Assembly: GCF_900129505.1 (NCBI RefSeq)
Contig: NZ_LT670818.1
Span: 8,775,001 to 8,839,000, forward strand
Direction: 5' to 3'
Length of the DNA stretch: 64,000 nucleotides
Origin: Bradyrhizobium erythrophlei
Lineage (GTDB): Bacteria > Pseudomonadota > Alphaproteobacteria > Rhizobiales > Xanthobacteraceae
Shown: piece after piece, positions 17,443-24,928 of the stretch
Layout: each line of letters opens with the position of its first letter
Numbering within the stretch: position 1 is the stretch's first letter
Position numbers and translations under genes: made by a program
The notes under the pieces: model-generated
Databases searched by the model: none
Seen by the model: the letters and a program-made list of their open reading frames with translations, nothing else
Told to the model about the DNA's origin: nothing

Positions 17443-18533
17443 AGATCGCGGTACTCGGCGGCGGCAACGGCTCGTTCGCGGCCGCGGGCGACTTTGCGTT
17501 GCAAGGTCATGAGGTACGGTTATGGCGGCGCGACGCGACTGCGGTGGCGGAGCATCGCTCGGCGGGGTCGCGCGTTATCCTGAAGGATTCAAATGGCCGG
17601 CACGAGGTGAAGCTGGCGCTGGTCGCCACCGACATCGCCGAAGCCGTGCTTGGCGCCGAGCTGATCCTGTGCCCTGCCCCGGCCTTTGCACAGCCCGATA
17701 TTGCCAGGCTGCTGGCGCCACATCTCAGCGATGGGCAAGTGGTGTTCCTGCCGCCGGCGACATTCGGCTCGATGATTTTTGCGAAAGCCGCGCATGACGC
17801 CGGCAATCGCGCCGCGGTCGCTTTTGCGGAGACCGGCACGCTGCCATGGCTGACGCGCAAGCATGGCCCGTTCGAGGTTGCCATCACCATCCGCGCCAAG
17901 CGGCTTCCGGTCGGTGTCTTTCCGCTGAAAACTGCCGACCACGCGCTCGATGTGATCGGCCGCGCCTTCCCCGGCGCGATCGAGCCCTGCGGCAACGCAC
18001 TGTCGGGCGCGCTGATGAATGCCGGGCCGATCATCCATCCGCCGCTGATCGTGATGAACGCCGGCCCGATCGAACATTTCGAGCGCTGGGACATCCACAA
18101 GGAAGGTACGCAGGCCGCGATCCGCCGGGTCACCGACGCGCTGGATGCCGAGCGTATCGCCGTGCGCGAAGGCATGGGATATGGCGGCCCGCATTTTCCG
18201 CTCGCGCATCATTACGCAAGCGAAGGCGAGCAATGGATGTATGGCCGCGGCTCGCACGGTCGCCTGACCGATTCCGGCGATTGGCGCGAGCGGATCATTC
18301 TCGGGGAGCATCGCTACATGCGGGAGGATCTGCGGCTCGGTCTGTCGTTGCTGGTCTCGGTCGCTGAACTGGCCGGCGTCGCCACGCCGCTGGCCAAGGC
18401 TTTTCTTGCGATCGGCGGCGCAATCTGCGGCGAGGACTTCATGCAGCACGGCCGCACGCTGGCGAGTCTCGGCCTCGGCGGCCTCGGCTGCAGTGAGTTG
18501 CAAACCCTGTTGCGCGATGGATTTGAGCAATGA
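17439..18533 (+). CDS. NAD/NADP octopine/nopaline dehydrogenase-family protein
   Basis: A 364-residue protein with an N-terminal Rossmann domain (GGGNGSFA at residues 7-14) and a C-terminal opine-dehydrogenase domain (ALMNAGPIIHPPLIVMNAG, with a conserved His in the HPP segment). The start is TTG 17439, overlapping the ligase stop (TTGA) with AAGGAG at 17427-17432. Opine dehydrogenases reductively join an amino acid and a keto acid, or run in reverse to release them. Finding one inside a CoA-ligase/acyl-CoA-dehydrogenase operon is unusual. It may act on a ketopantoate-like or hydroxy-acid substrate, or cleave an N-alkylated amino acid. The catalytic role is not settled. Confidence 0.82.
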   Translation: MKIAVLGGGNGSFAAAGDFALQGHEVRLWRRDATAVAEHRSAGSRVILKDSNGRHEVKLALVATDIAEAVLGAELILCPAPAFAQPDIARLLAPHLSDGQVVFLPPATFGSMIFAKAAHDAGNRAAVAFAETGTLPWLTRKHGPFEVAITIRAKRLPVGVFPLKTADHALDVIGRAFPGAIEPCGNALSGALMNAGPIIHPPLIVMNAGPIEHFERWDIHKEGTQAAIRRVTDALDAERIAVREGMGYGGPHFPLAHHYASEGEQWMYGRGSHGRLTDSGDWRERIILGEHRYMREDLRLGLSLLVSVAELAGVATPLAKAFLAIGGAICGEDFMQHGRTLASLGLGGLGCSELQTLLRDGFEQ

Positions 18534-19525
18534 CCGCGCCCCGCCCCCTGGTTGCCTGTCTCGGCGCCGGCCGCATGGGCCGCGGCATCGCGGTGGCCTT
18601 CGCCTATGCCGGCCACGCCGTCACCATGATCGACGTCAAGACGCGCTCCACAGCCCAGTTCGCGACGCTCGAAGCCGACGCGCTCGGCGAGGTCAGGAAG
18701 ACGCTGGCAAGCCTGGCGCGGTTCGGATTGCTGTCGGAGGGGGGTGCCGATGCAGTCATCGCCCGAGTCTCCGTGGCGCCTGCACAGAATATGGCTGCAG
18801 CGCTGACCGGCGCCGGCATCGTGTTCGAGGGCGTGCCCGAAATGGTCGATCTCAAGCGCGAGGTGCTGGCGGCCGCCTCAAAATGCGTCGACCCCGAGGT
18901 TATCATTGCCTCGACCACTTCCACTATCCTGGTCGACGATATCTCAGGTTCGGTGCAGCGCCCCGAGCGTTTCCTCAACGTGCACTGGCTGAACCCGGCC
19001 TATCTGATCCCGCTGGTCGAGATATCACCGGGCGCGGTGACGGATCCGGCTGTGATCGCCCAGGTGAAAACGCTGCTCGAAGGCATCGGCAAGGTGCCCG
19101 TGGTGTGCGCGGCCACGCCCGGCTTCATCGTGCCGCGGATCCAGGCGCTCGCCATGAACGAGGCGGCACGAATGGTCGAGGAAGGCGTCGCCAGCGCCGA
19201 GGACATCGACAAGGCGATCCGCTACGGCTTCGGTTTCCGCTACGCGGTGCTGGGCCTGCTGGAGTTCATCGACTGGGGCGGCGGCGACATCCTCTATTAC
19301 GCCAGCCGCTATCTCGAGGGTGCGCTCGGCAGCGACCGCTATCGCGCACCCGAGGTGATTTCGCGCAACATGCGCGACGGCCGCATCGGCATGCGCACCG
19401 GTGCGGGCTTCCTCGATTATTCCGGCCTCGATGTCGATGCCTATCGCGAAAAGCGCCTTGCGGAGATGGTCGAATTGCTCCGGCATTTCGGCCTGGCACG
19501 GCCGCCGGTGCTGGATCGGGATTAG
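18530..19525 (+). CDS. 3-hydroxyacyl-CoA dehydrogenase family protein
   Basis: A 331-residue HAD: NAD motif GAGRMG at residues 12-17, a segment containing FEGVPE, the catalytic His152 in NVHWLNPA, and the C-terminal domain opening TPGFIVPRIQ with NEA. It oxidises an L-3-hydroxyacyl-CoA, or a related hydroxy acid, with NAD+. It overlaps the opine-dehydrogenase-like gene by 4 bp and ends the operon. Its TAG (19523-19525) overlaps the stop of the convergent NicX-like gene. No thiolase is in the window, so the last cleavage step must be encoded elsewhere or made by the hydrolase. The family also includes lambda-crystallin-like L-gulonate dehydrogenases. Confidence 0.9.
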   Translation: MTAPRPLVACLGAGRMGRGIAVAFAYAGHAVTMIDVKTRSTAQFATLEADALGEVRKTLASLARFGLLSEGGADAVIARVSVAPAQNMAAALTGAGIVFEGVPEMVDLKREVLAAASKCVDPEVIIASTTSTILVDDISGSVQRPERFLNVHWLNPAYLIPLVEISPGAVTDPAVIAQVKTLLEGIGKVPVVCAATPGFIVPRIQALAMNEAARMVEEGVASAEDIDKAIRYGFGFRYAVLGLLEFIDWGGGDILYYASRYLEGALGSDRYRAPEVISRNMRDGRIGMRTGAGFLDYSGLDVDAYREKRLAEMVELLRHFGLARPPVLDRD

Positions 19526-20568
19526 CCGAACACGTCCTGCAGCACGCCCTCGCGCACCACGGCGACGCCGTCGAGCTCGATCGTGGTTCCCATCATCGGC
19601 AGGTCGAAATGCCCGGCCGTATGACGGCCGGCGAACTCGTTGGCGCCGGTGGAGAACAGGAAATTTCCGGAGACCGCGCGCAGCTCCGTGCCGTTGGTGT
19701 CGCGCTGGTCGTACATCGTCAGCGCCTCATAGCGCGCGCCGGGGTTCATGCCGAAGCCGACATGCGACACCGCATAGGCCTCGCGGTCGCCCCAAGCCGC
19801 CAGATAGGAGCGCATCATGGTGGCGTCCGCGCCCTCGCCTTCGAGATCGGTGACGTAATCGTTTTTCAGGGTCATCTTGATAGGCGAGGTCAGATAGCGC
19901 TTGAAGGTGAGGTTGATGTCCCCGGCCGCCATCACCAGCGTGCCGTTCACGGTACCGCTCTTGGGGAAACTGACGACGATACCGCCGGGCCAATGCGCCA
20001 GCGTGCCGGGTCGGTCGGTCCAGCCCCAGACGCCGACGGTGGAAGCACCGACCATATCGACGTCGAGATCCGTGCCGGCTTTCGAGGTCACGCGCATCCG
20101 TTTGGTTCCGCGCAGCATCTTGGCCGCCGCGCGCACCCGCTTTTCCAGCGCCAGGTCAGGCACCATGCGCTCGAGCGCTTCCGGATGTTCATTGGAGATG
20201 TTGAGAATACGCGCGCCCGCTTTGAGGATTTCCGGCGTTTCCGCCGCATGCATCAAGCCTTCGATGGTGCAATCGACCACGAAACCCGCCTGCTGCAACG
20301 CCGTGACGACAGGCCCAAGGCGCTGGATTGCGATGCTGGCGCCGGTGGAGCGGATCGGCACGGCCTCGCGGTTGCGCGGCGTCGGCACGATGATGTGAAA
20401 GGGCTTGGCGCCCATTCTCAATAAAGCGAGTTCGGCGAGGTGGACATTGAGCGCGCGCGACTGCGTTTCCGAAAGGATCGCGGCGGTATCGCCCGGCTTG
20501 ACCGCGCAGCGCTCGAAAATCTCGCAGAACGCGTCGATCCATTTCGCTTCGATGCGATCTGCCAGCAT
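19522..20568 (-). CDS. NicX-like (2,5-dihydroxypyridine 5,6-dioxygenase / aminopeptidase-fold) protein
   Basis: A 348-residue protein resembling 2,5-dihydroxypyridine 5,6-dioxygenase NicX, which has the M29 aminopeptidase-like fold. Shared landmarks include MRVTSKAGTDL, the LAHWPGG segment, SHVGFGMNPGARYEA, VSGNFLFSTGAN and GHFDLPMMGTTIELDG. The NicX iron ligands (His265, His318, Asp320) appear to be kept as His269, His320 and Asp322. NicX opens a pyridine ring to N-formylmaleamate; here the substrate may instead be another N- or O-substituted ring. It follows the importer and kynAB on the minus strand, separated from the permease by a palindromic repeat. No maleamate amidase or maleate isomerase is recognisable beside it. 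Confidence 0.75.
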   Translation of the reverse strand: MLADRIEAKWIDAFCEIFERCAVKPGDTAAILSETQSRALNVHLAELALLRMGAKPFHIIVPTPRNREAVPIRSTGASIAIQRLGPVVTALQQAGFVVDCTIEGLMHAAETPEILKAGARILNISNEHPEALERMVPDLALEKRVRAAAKMLRGTKRMRVTSKAGTDLDVDMVGASTVGVWGWTDRPGTLAHWPGGIVVSFPKSGTVNGTLVMAAGDINLTFKRYLTSPIKMTLKNDYVTDLEGEGADATMMRSYLAAWGDREAYAVSHVGFGMNPGARYEALTMYDQRDTNGTELRAVSGNFLFSTGANEFAGRHTAGHFDLPMMGTTIELDGVAVVREGVLQDVFG

Positions 20569-20593
20569 GTCTTATCTCCACTCATGCCATAGT

Positions 20594-20683
20594 CGTCATG
20601 CCCGGCCTCGTGCCGGGCATCCACGTCTTAACAGCATAGCAGCAAAGAAGACGTGGATGGCCGGGACAAGCCCGGCCATGACG
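20594..20683. repeat. Intergenic palindromic repeat
   Basis: A 90-bp inverted repeat with outer arms CGTCATGCCCGGC and GCCCGGCCATGACG and inner arms CCACGTCTT and AAGACGTGG. It is a dispersed element that I remember as very common in Bradyrhizobium. It sits between the second ABC permease and the NicX-like gene and may reduce readthrough between them. Confidence 0.75.
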
Positions 20684-20711
20684 AGAAAATACAACACCGC
20701 ACGACCCGTCA

Positions 20712-21479
20712 TCAGACTTCCGGAAACCCGCGCAGCAGATAGGTCCGCAAGCTTTCCAGGAGACCATTGAGGATCAGGCCCAGCAGCGAGATCGTGATCA
20801 GCGGCACGAACATGTCAACCGCCTGGAAGGTCCGGGCCGCCGTCACCAGCACATGACCGAGGCCGTCGGTCGACGTGATCATTTCCGCGAGAAACACCAC
20901 GATACAGGAGATGACAAGCCCGATGCGGCAGCCGGTCAGGATCGACGGCACCGCGGCAGGCAGCACCACCTTGAACAGGATTTGGCCCCGCGGCGTGCCC
21001 GCGGCCATCGCCGACCAGATCAGCTTTTGCTCGACCATAGAGGCGCCGTAATAGGTCGACAGCAGGATCGGAAACAGCGCATCCGCGGCCACCAGCATGA
21101 TTTTCGATTGATGCCCGAATCCGAGCAACAACAGCAGCGCCGGATACAGAGCCACCTTCGGTAAGGGCGCCAATACACGAACGATCGGACGGACCACTGC
21201 GTTGATCGCGGGGTTCGCCGCCGCGGCCAGGCCGATGGTGACGCCGAGGATCACCGCAATCGAAAATCCGGCGAACAGACGAAACAGCGTTGCGGCAATC
21301 TCCTCCTGGAACGTCGTGGTCGCGAGTTGATTCACCAGCCGCAGGAACACCATCCCCGGCGGCGGCAGCAGCGCAGGCGGCGCGTAGCCGAATGACGAAA
21401 TCGCCTGCCACAGCGCGATCAGGACCGCGATCGGCGCGATCCCGAGAAGAACATCCGTGGTGACGGCGCGAAGGTTCAT
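20712..21479 (-). CDS. NitT/TauT-type ABC transporter permease
   Basis: A 255-residue inner-membrane protein with about six hydrophobic segments and the binding-protein-dependent transport signature (SAMAAGTPRGQILFKVVLPAAVP) that contacts the ATPase. It belongs with permeases for nitrate, taurine, alkanesulfonates, pyrimidine precursors or aromatic sulfonates. I start at ATG 21477-21479 (MNLRAV), which overlaps the stop of the preceding permease by 4 bp. It pairs with the permease at 21476-22261 in what seems a heterodimeric channel. The substrate may be a tryptophan or kynurenine derivative because of the upstream kynAB, but this is only from position. Confidence 0.9.
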   Translation of the reverse strand: MNLRAVTTDVLLGIAPIAVLIALWQAISSFGYAPPALLPPPGMVFLRLVNQLATTTFQEEIAATLFRLFAGFSIAVILGVTIGLAAAANPAINAVVRPIVRVLAPLPKVALYPALLLLLGFGHQSKIMLVAADALFPILLSTYYGASMVEQKLIWSAMAAGTPRGQILFKVVLPAAVPSILTGCRIGLVISCIVVFLAEMITSTDGLGHVLVTAARTFQAVDMFVPLITISLLGLILNGLLESLRTYLLRGFPEV

Positions 21480-22261
21480 GCGAAGCTCAAGGGAATGTCG
21501 AAGCCCGGCTCGGACCATTTTACCAACCTGCCGCGCATCTTCTCAAACGCAGCGTCAAGACCTATGCCCATCGCGCCGATGATGATGATCATCGCGTAGA
21601 CGGTATCGTATTGCCCCATGTCGAGTGCGTTGAACAGGATGTTTCCGGCACCCGACTGCCGTGCGATCATCTCCGAGGTGACCATGGTGATCAACGCCAG
21701 CACCAGCCCGGTGCGGCAGCCTGTAAGAATTTCGGGCAATGCCGCCGGCAGCACGATCCAGATCATGCGCTGCGCCGCGGAAAGTCCCATGGCGGCGCCC
21801 GACCACAGCATCTTTTCCTCGACCGCCTTGGCGCCCTGAAAGCTGTGATAGATCACGGGCAGGCTGACGCCGAGGAAGATCACCAGCGTCTTGGCGACGT
21901 CGCCGACTCCGAGCCAAAGCATGATGATCGGCATCAAGGCTGCCTTCGGCACCGGATAGATCACCATCAATAGCGGATTGAAGAACGACGCGACACCGCG
22001 CGAACGACCCATCATCAATCCCAGTGGAATCGAAAAGATTACGCCGACGCCAAAGCCGATCGCCATGCGGCGCAGCGAGGCCAGAATGTTGATCAGGGAC
22101 TCCTTGTCGCCGAGGATGGAGGGGATCGCCCGGACGGCCTCCCACGCGGTTGGAAAGCTCTCCGTGTTCAGGATCAGCGCCCCGATCTGCCAGACCCCGA
22201 GCAGGCCGAGACAGGCGAGCCACGGCGCCGAGCGCGAGAGCAGCGCGCGCCCTGACATCAT
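21476..22261 (-). CDS. NitT/TauT-type ABC transporter permease
   Basis: A 261-residue permease with a leading hydrophobic segment (APWLACLGLLGVWQIGALI), several further membrane spans and the EAA-type loop (GAAMGLSAAQRMIWIVLPAALPE). It is related to, but clearly different from, the permease that follows at 20712-21479. Two permease genes in one NitT-type operon are uncommon; most use one as a homodimer. Its ATG overlaps the ATPase stop (ATGA), so the three proteins are probably made in balance. Confidence 0.9.
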   Translation of the reverse strand: MMSGRALLSRSAPWLACLGLLGVWQIGALILNTESFPTAWEAVRAIPSILGDKESLINILASLRRMAIGFGVGVIFSIPLGLMMGRSRGVASFFNPLLMVIYPVPKAALMPIIMLWLGVGDVAKTLVIFLGVSLPVIYHSFQGAKAVEEKMLWSGAAMGLSAAQRMIWIVLPAALPEILTGCRTGLVLALITMVTSEMIARQSGAGNILFNALDMGQYDTVYAMIIIIGAMGIGLDAAFEKMRGRLVKWSEPGFDIPLSFA

Positions 22262-23103
22262 GGCCGCAACTCGTCTTCGCTCGAGTCGTCGAACATGCGC
22301 TCGATATCGACCACGTATTTCTGGTAGCGGGGATCGAGCAGCAGCTCCGTCCGACGGCGCGGCCGCGGCAGGTCGATATCGATGACCTCCTTGATGCGTC
22401 CGGGTGAACGCGTCATCACCACGACCTTGTCCGACAGATACACCGCCTCCTCGACCGAGTGGGTGACGAACAGGACGGTCTTGCGGTCGCGCTCCCAGAT
22501 ATTGAGCAGGTCGTTCTGCAGCCGCGTGCGGGTATGCGCGTCCAGCGCGCCGAACGGCTCGTCCATCAGCAATACCGCGGGGTGATAGGCCAGCGTGCGC
22601 GCCAGGGCGACACGCTGCTTCATGCCGCCGGACAATTCCTTGGGGTAAAAATGCTCAAAACCCTTGAGGCCGACCATCTCGATCAGCGCCCGGCTTTGCG
22701 CCTCGGCCTCGGCCGGCTTCACGCCCTGCTGGCGCGGACCGTACATCACATTGCCGAGCACGCTCTTCCAGGGAAACAGCGCGAACTCCTGAAATACCGG
22801 TCCGCGATCGGGCCCGGGCCCGGTGATCGCTTTGCCCTTCACCCTGGCGACGCCGGCGCTCGGGCTGACAAAGCCACCGACGATATAAAGCAGGGTCGAT
22901 TTTCCGCAGCCGGAGGGGCCCAGAATGGAGACGAAGGCACCATCCTCGATTGTCAGTGAAATCTCCGACAATGCAAGATGGTCCTGACGGCCGGAAGTGC
23001 GGAAGACCTGCGAAACCCGGTCGATCTCGATCATGGCGGCCGCCTGCTGCCGCGCAGGCGGGGCCTTCGCCTCGATGTCTGGTCGCGATGGCACCAGCTT
23101 CAT
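22258..23103 (-). CDS. NitT/TauT-type ABC transporter ATP-binding protein
   Basis: An ABC ATPase of about 281 residues with Walker A GPSGCGKST, Q-loop FQEFALFPW, signature LSGGMKQRVALARTLA, Walker B VLLMDEPFGALD and the H-loop FVTHSVEEAVYLSD. The C-terminal VVVMTRSPGRIKEVIDIDLPRPR is typical of SsuB/TauB/NrtD-like subunits. I take the ATG at 23101-23103; an ATG at 23124 and a GTG at 23139 are alternatives and add only unstructured residues. Together with the two permeases it forms an importer lacking an adjacent binding protein. The NitT-type binding protein at 27965-28948 is the obvious candidate partner. Confidence 0.9.
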   Translation of the reverse strand: MKLVPSRPDIEAKAPPARQQAAAMIEIDRVSQVFRTSGRQDHLALSEISLTIEDGAFVSILGPSGCGKSTLLYIVGGFVSPSAGVARVKGKAITGPGPDRGPVFQEFALFPWKSVLGNVMYGPRQQGVKPAEAEAQSRALIEMVGLKGFEHFYPKELSGGMKQRVALARTLAYHPAVLLMDEPFGALDAHTRTRLQNDLLNIWERDRKTVLFVTHSVEEAVYLSDKVVVMTRSPGRIKEVIDIDLPRPRRRTELLLDPRYQKYVVDIERMFDDSSEDELRP

Positions 23104-23244
23104 TTCCGCTTTTCTTCCCGGCATGGATCCGTCAGGCACGGATGGTTAAACCGAGCATAGCGGAAACTTGCAAGGCCCGACGATGTCCATTTGGCTTAGT
23201 TGCCGCCTGCTGCCCCTTCCGGATTTCACGACCCATGATCATTT

Positions 23245-23868
23245 TCATCGCCTGAGTACCGCTCGAACAGGTGCTGCGTCGAGACCTCTTAATTTCAACG
23301 GCAGCGCGATCAATTCGTAATCGCCGGGCGCGACGTCGGCGAGCAAGAGATTTTCGATAATGCGAAGATCGTGTTGCCGGCAGACCATGTGCGACGGCAG
23401 GCTTTTCGACGTTTCCGGATCGACGGAGGGAACGTCCACGCCGATCAGGCGCGTGCCGCGAAGCGCCAGGCGCTCCACCATTTCCGGAGCCAGCGCGCGG
23501 AAACCTGTCGGCCAATCCAGAGCGTCGCCCCTATCCATCAATTTAAAGAGGAGGCGCGGCGGAGCGCCATCGAGCGCGGATGCGATCTCATCATAGCCAC
23601 AGAGAGCGTCAGTCCCGCGCGCGTCAATGACCCTTGCCGGACCGATGAAATTGCCGAGATCCAGCCTATCGATACTGGCCCCTCGGGCATCGTAGTGCAG
23701 CGGTGCATCGACATGCGCGCCGCAATGGGTGGACATCGAGATGCTGGCAACATTGACCGGACATTCCGGCCCGATCGAGAAGGTCTGGCTGACCTCGAAT
23801 GGCGCGTCGCCCGGAAACACGCCCATGCCGACGCGCAGCGCGGGCGAGATGTCGATCAGCGTGCTCAC
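23245..23868 (-). CDS. kynB: Kynurenine formamidase (arylformamidase, cyclase family)
   Basis: A 207-residue member of the metal-dependent cyclase family. The zinc-binding motif is plain: H48-C-G-A-H52-V-D54-A-P-L-H58, equivalent to the family HxGTHxDxPxH. The start is GTG 23866-23868, overlapping the kynA stop (GTGA). It hydrolyses N-formylkynurenine to kynurenine and formate, the second step of aerobic tryptophan breakdown. Coupling to kynA and the divergent kynU make the assignment firm. The ABC importer genes follow in the same direction 106 bp after its stop. Confidence 0.93.
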   Translation of the reverse strand: MSTLIDISPALRVGMGVFPGDAPFEVSQTFSIGPECPVNVASISMSTHCGAHVDAPLHYDARGASIDRLDLGNFIGPARVIDARGTDALCGYDEIASALDGAPPRLLFKLMDRGDALDWPTGFRALAPEMVERLALRGTRLIGVDVPSVDPETSKSLPSHMVCRQHDLRIIENLLLADVAPGDYELIALPLKLRGLDAAPVRAVLRR

Positions 23869-24701
23869 AATTGTGTCCTGACCTGCCAGAGTTCAGGGAA
23901 TAGCACGACATCCAGCATCTTGCGCAAATAGGAAACGCCCGAGGTGCCACCGGTGCCGCGCTTGAACCCGATGATCCGTTCGACCGTCGTCACGTGGTTG
24001 AAGCGCCAGCGGCGGAAATAGTCCTCGAAATCCACCAGCTTTTCGGCGAGTTCATACAATTCCCAAAACCGCGCCGGCTCGCGATAGACCGACAACCAGG
24101 CGTTCAGGACGCTGTCGTTTTCGACGTGCGGCACCGAGACATCACGCCCAAGAACGGTTTTATCGATACCGAGGCCGCGACGATGCAGTAGCTGTATGGT
24201 GAGATCGTAGATGCTGGGAGCAAGGCGGACCGCTTCCAGCCGCTCGGCAACGGCCTTGTCGTCGGCATGAACATGCGCCATCGCGGCATTCTTGTTGCCC
24301 ACCAGAAACTCGATCACACGATACTGCCAGGACTGGAAGCCGGAGGATTGCCCAAGGAGGCTACGGAATTCCGTATACTCGCTGGGCGTCATCGTGCGAA
24401 GCACATCCCAGGCCGAGTTGAGCTGTTCGAGGATACGGGATACCCGCGACAGCGTCTTGAAAGCGGGTTGCAGATCGTCCGCGGCGATCAGCCGGCAGGT
24501 GGCACCGAGCTCGTGAATCGCGAGCTTCATCCACAGCTCCGACGTCTGGTGCTGGACGATGAACAGCATCTCATCGTGCGCGGTGGAAAGCGGCTGTTGC
24601 GCCTGCAAGATACTGTCGAGCTGGAGATAGCCGGAATAGGATATTTCCTTGCGTTGCCTCATCGCGGTTTCGCCAGGTTCAACGACATCATCCCGTCTCA
24701 T
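23865..24701 (-). CDS. kynA: Tryptophan 2,3-dioxygenase
   Basis: A haem enzyme of 278 residues from the ATG at 24699-24701, the usual family length; ATG 24662 is an alternative. Signature elements are the [14 protein letters not shown] helix with active-site His51, the [10 protein letters not shown] segment whose Arg binds the substrate carboxylate, and [20 protein letters not shown] with the haem-ligand His236 and the [10 protein letters not shown] loop. It opens the indole ring of tryptophan to N-formylkynurenine with O2. It heads a minus-strand operon with kynB. The AT-rich operator-like motif at 24807-24820 lies 105 bp upstream. Confidence 0.95.
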   Translation of the reverse strand: MRRDDVVEPGETAMRQRKEISYSGYLQLDSILQAQQPLSTAHDEMLFIVQHQTSELWMKLAIHELGATCRLIAADDLQPAFKTLSRVSRILEQLNSAWDVLRTMTPSEYTEFRSLLGQSSGFQSWQYRVIEFLVGNKNAAMAHVHADDKAVAERLEAVRLAPSIYDLTIQLLHRRGLGIDKTVLGRDVSVPHVENDSVLNAWLSVYREPARFWELYELAEKLVDFEDYFRRWRFNHVTTVERIIGFKRGTGGTSGVSYLRKMLDVVLFPELWQVRTQL

Positions 24702-24806
24702 CGTCGGCCACGGATCGGCTGCAGTGAAATCTCCACCACGACTATCTCGTCCGAACCGCCCTCGAGGCAAGGATTTGCCTCTACCTGAAAGCACCGGCGG
24801 GTGATG

Positions 24807-24820
24807 TTTTAAGCCTAAAA
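24807..24820. promoter_or_regulatory. Putative operator TTTTAAGCCTAAAA in kynA/kynU divergent promoter
   Basis: The motif is 13/14 identical to 8502-8515 in front of the monooxygenase/reductase fusion. It lies midway in the 227-bp gap between kynA (minus) and kynU (plus), so one bound regulator could control both. Its near-palindromic TTTTA...TAAAA form suits a dimeric repressor. Kynurenine or anthranilate (or its CoA thioester) would be sensible signals, which is inference. Confidence 0.6.
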
Positions 24821-24928
24821 GGATAGACTTTTGCTGTCAATCGGGATTTCCTTGGCGGGTTGAACAGAAAGAGAGCTGCGCAAGCGAATGAAACAGGCAG
24901 TTACTAACGTCTCGACTGCGGGGCACTC

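Noticed and set aside
18406..20424. Long plus-strand frame across the HAD and NicX-like genes
   Set aside because: Overlaps a real gene in another frame on the same strand and is antisense to the next; composition is Arg-rich and without domains.
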